From assembly GCA_937928335.1 (NCBI GenBank), contig CALFWN010000206.1, forward strand, positions 1 to 5,467: a DNA stretch of 5,467 bases, in the 5' to 3' direction. A program made the translations under genes and the position numbers. Origin of the DNA: an uncultured Litoreibacter sp. (lineage in GTDB: Bacteria > Pseudomonadota > Alphaproteobacteria > Rhodobacterales > Rhodobacteraceae). A model generated the notes under the pieces. It was not told the DNA's origin, did not search any database, and saw only the letters and a program-made list of their open reading frames with translations. Of this stretch, positions 5,244-5,467 are shown piece after piece (positions within the stretch are counted from its first letter, which is position 1; the number at the start of each line of letters is the position of its first letter).

Positions 5244-5467
5244 AGGGTGGCTGGCTGCGGGTCTATGCAATCACCTATCTGGTGTTTCTGTATCTTCCGG
5301 TGATCTTGCTGCCGCTCTTTGCGTTTAATGACGGCACGGTCATGGCCTTTCCGCTGAAAGGGTTCACCACCCAGTGGTTTGTGCAACTGGCCGGTATCGA
5401 GGCTTTGCATGGCGCGCTGTTCAACTCGGTTTTCATCGCCAGCATAACCGCAAGCCTTTCGGTGCTT
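5240..5467 (+). CDS. PotC-like ABC transporter permease, 5' part only
   Basis: The first 76 residues of a second permease run off the right edge; family members are about 260-270 residues. The N-terminus (MKGGWLRVYAITYLVFLYLP) leads into the first membrane segment (about residues 8-28), then the short periplasmic FNDGTVMAFPLKGFTTQWF, where GFTTQWF matches the GFTTKWY-type motif of PotC proteins. A second hydrophobic segment begins at about residue 62 (NSVFIASITASLSVL). ATG at 5240-5242 overlaps the upstream TGA as ATGA. With the PotB-like protein it would form the heterodimeric membrane channel of one importer. The ATPase and binding protein are not in the window and may lie to the right. Confidence 0.88.
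   Translation, partial: MKGGWLRVYAITYLVFLYLPVILLPLFAFNDGTVMAFPLKGFTTQWFVQLAGIEALHGALFNSVFIASITASLSVL

Overview
The window looks like ordinary chromosomal DNA of an alphaproteobacterium, most likely from the Rhodobacteraceae/Roseobacter group. The evidence is a moderately high-GC composition, a ribosomal protein S9 with a ~40-residue acidic N-terminal extension, an L13 with a C-terminal extension, an SSB with a glycine-rich linker ending in DDEIPF, and dense gene packing. This placement is inference from protein character, not from a database search. I see no insertion sequence, CRISPR array, tRNA, rRNA, phage gene or defence island.

Layout from left to right. (1) The C-terminal half of an FMN-dependent alpha-hydroxy-acid dehydrogenase (+) runs in from the left edge and ends at 595. 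(2) A long perfect hairpin at 600-629 separates it from the convergent rpsI and can act as a terminator in both directions. (3) rplM-rpsI lies on the minus strand (1626 down to 650) as a two-gene ribosomal operon. A candidate promoter, a leader hairpin and two overlapping inverted repeats lie between 1650 and 1739. (4) A PaaI-like hotdog thioesterase (-, 1777-2202) lies upstream of rplM on the same strand. It is divergent, across 58 bp, from an ECHDC3-like crotonase-fold protein (+, 2261-3046) that lacks both glutamates used by classical enoyl-CoA hydratases. (5) A secreted SLT-family lytic transglycosylase (-, 3043-3642) converges on the crotonase gene, and the two stop codons share one palindromic CTAG. 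(6) ssb (+, 3797-4306) is divergent from the transglycosylase across 154 bp. (7) Two ABC permease genes of the PotB/PotC (polyamine-type) class follow on the plus strand, overlapping by ATGA; the second runs off the right edge.

Functional groups: translation (rplM, rpsI), acyl-CoA chemistry (thioesterase and crotonase homologue), peptidoglycan turnover (transglycosylase), DNA replication and repair (ssb), and uptake (permeases). Nothing suggests that they form one pathway.

I did not find a convincing undescribed system. The points most worth a second look are the PotB-like gene, which has no ATG/GTG/TTG start that would preserve its full N-terminus and may begin at an AUA codon, the crotonase homologue without catalytic glutamates, and the stacked inverted repeats and leader hairpin upstream of rplM.
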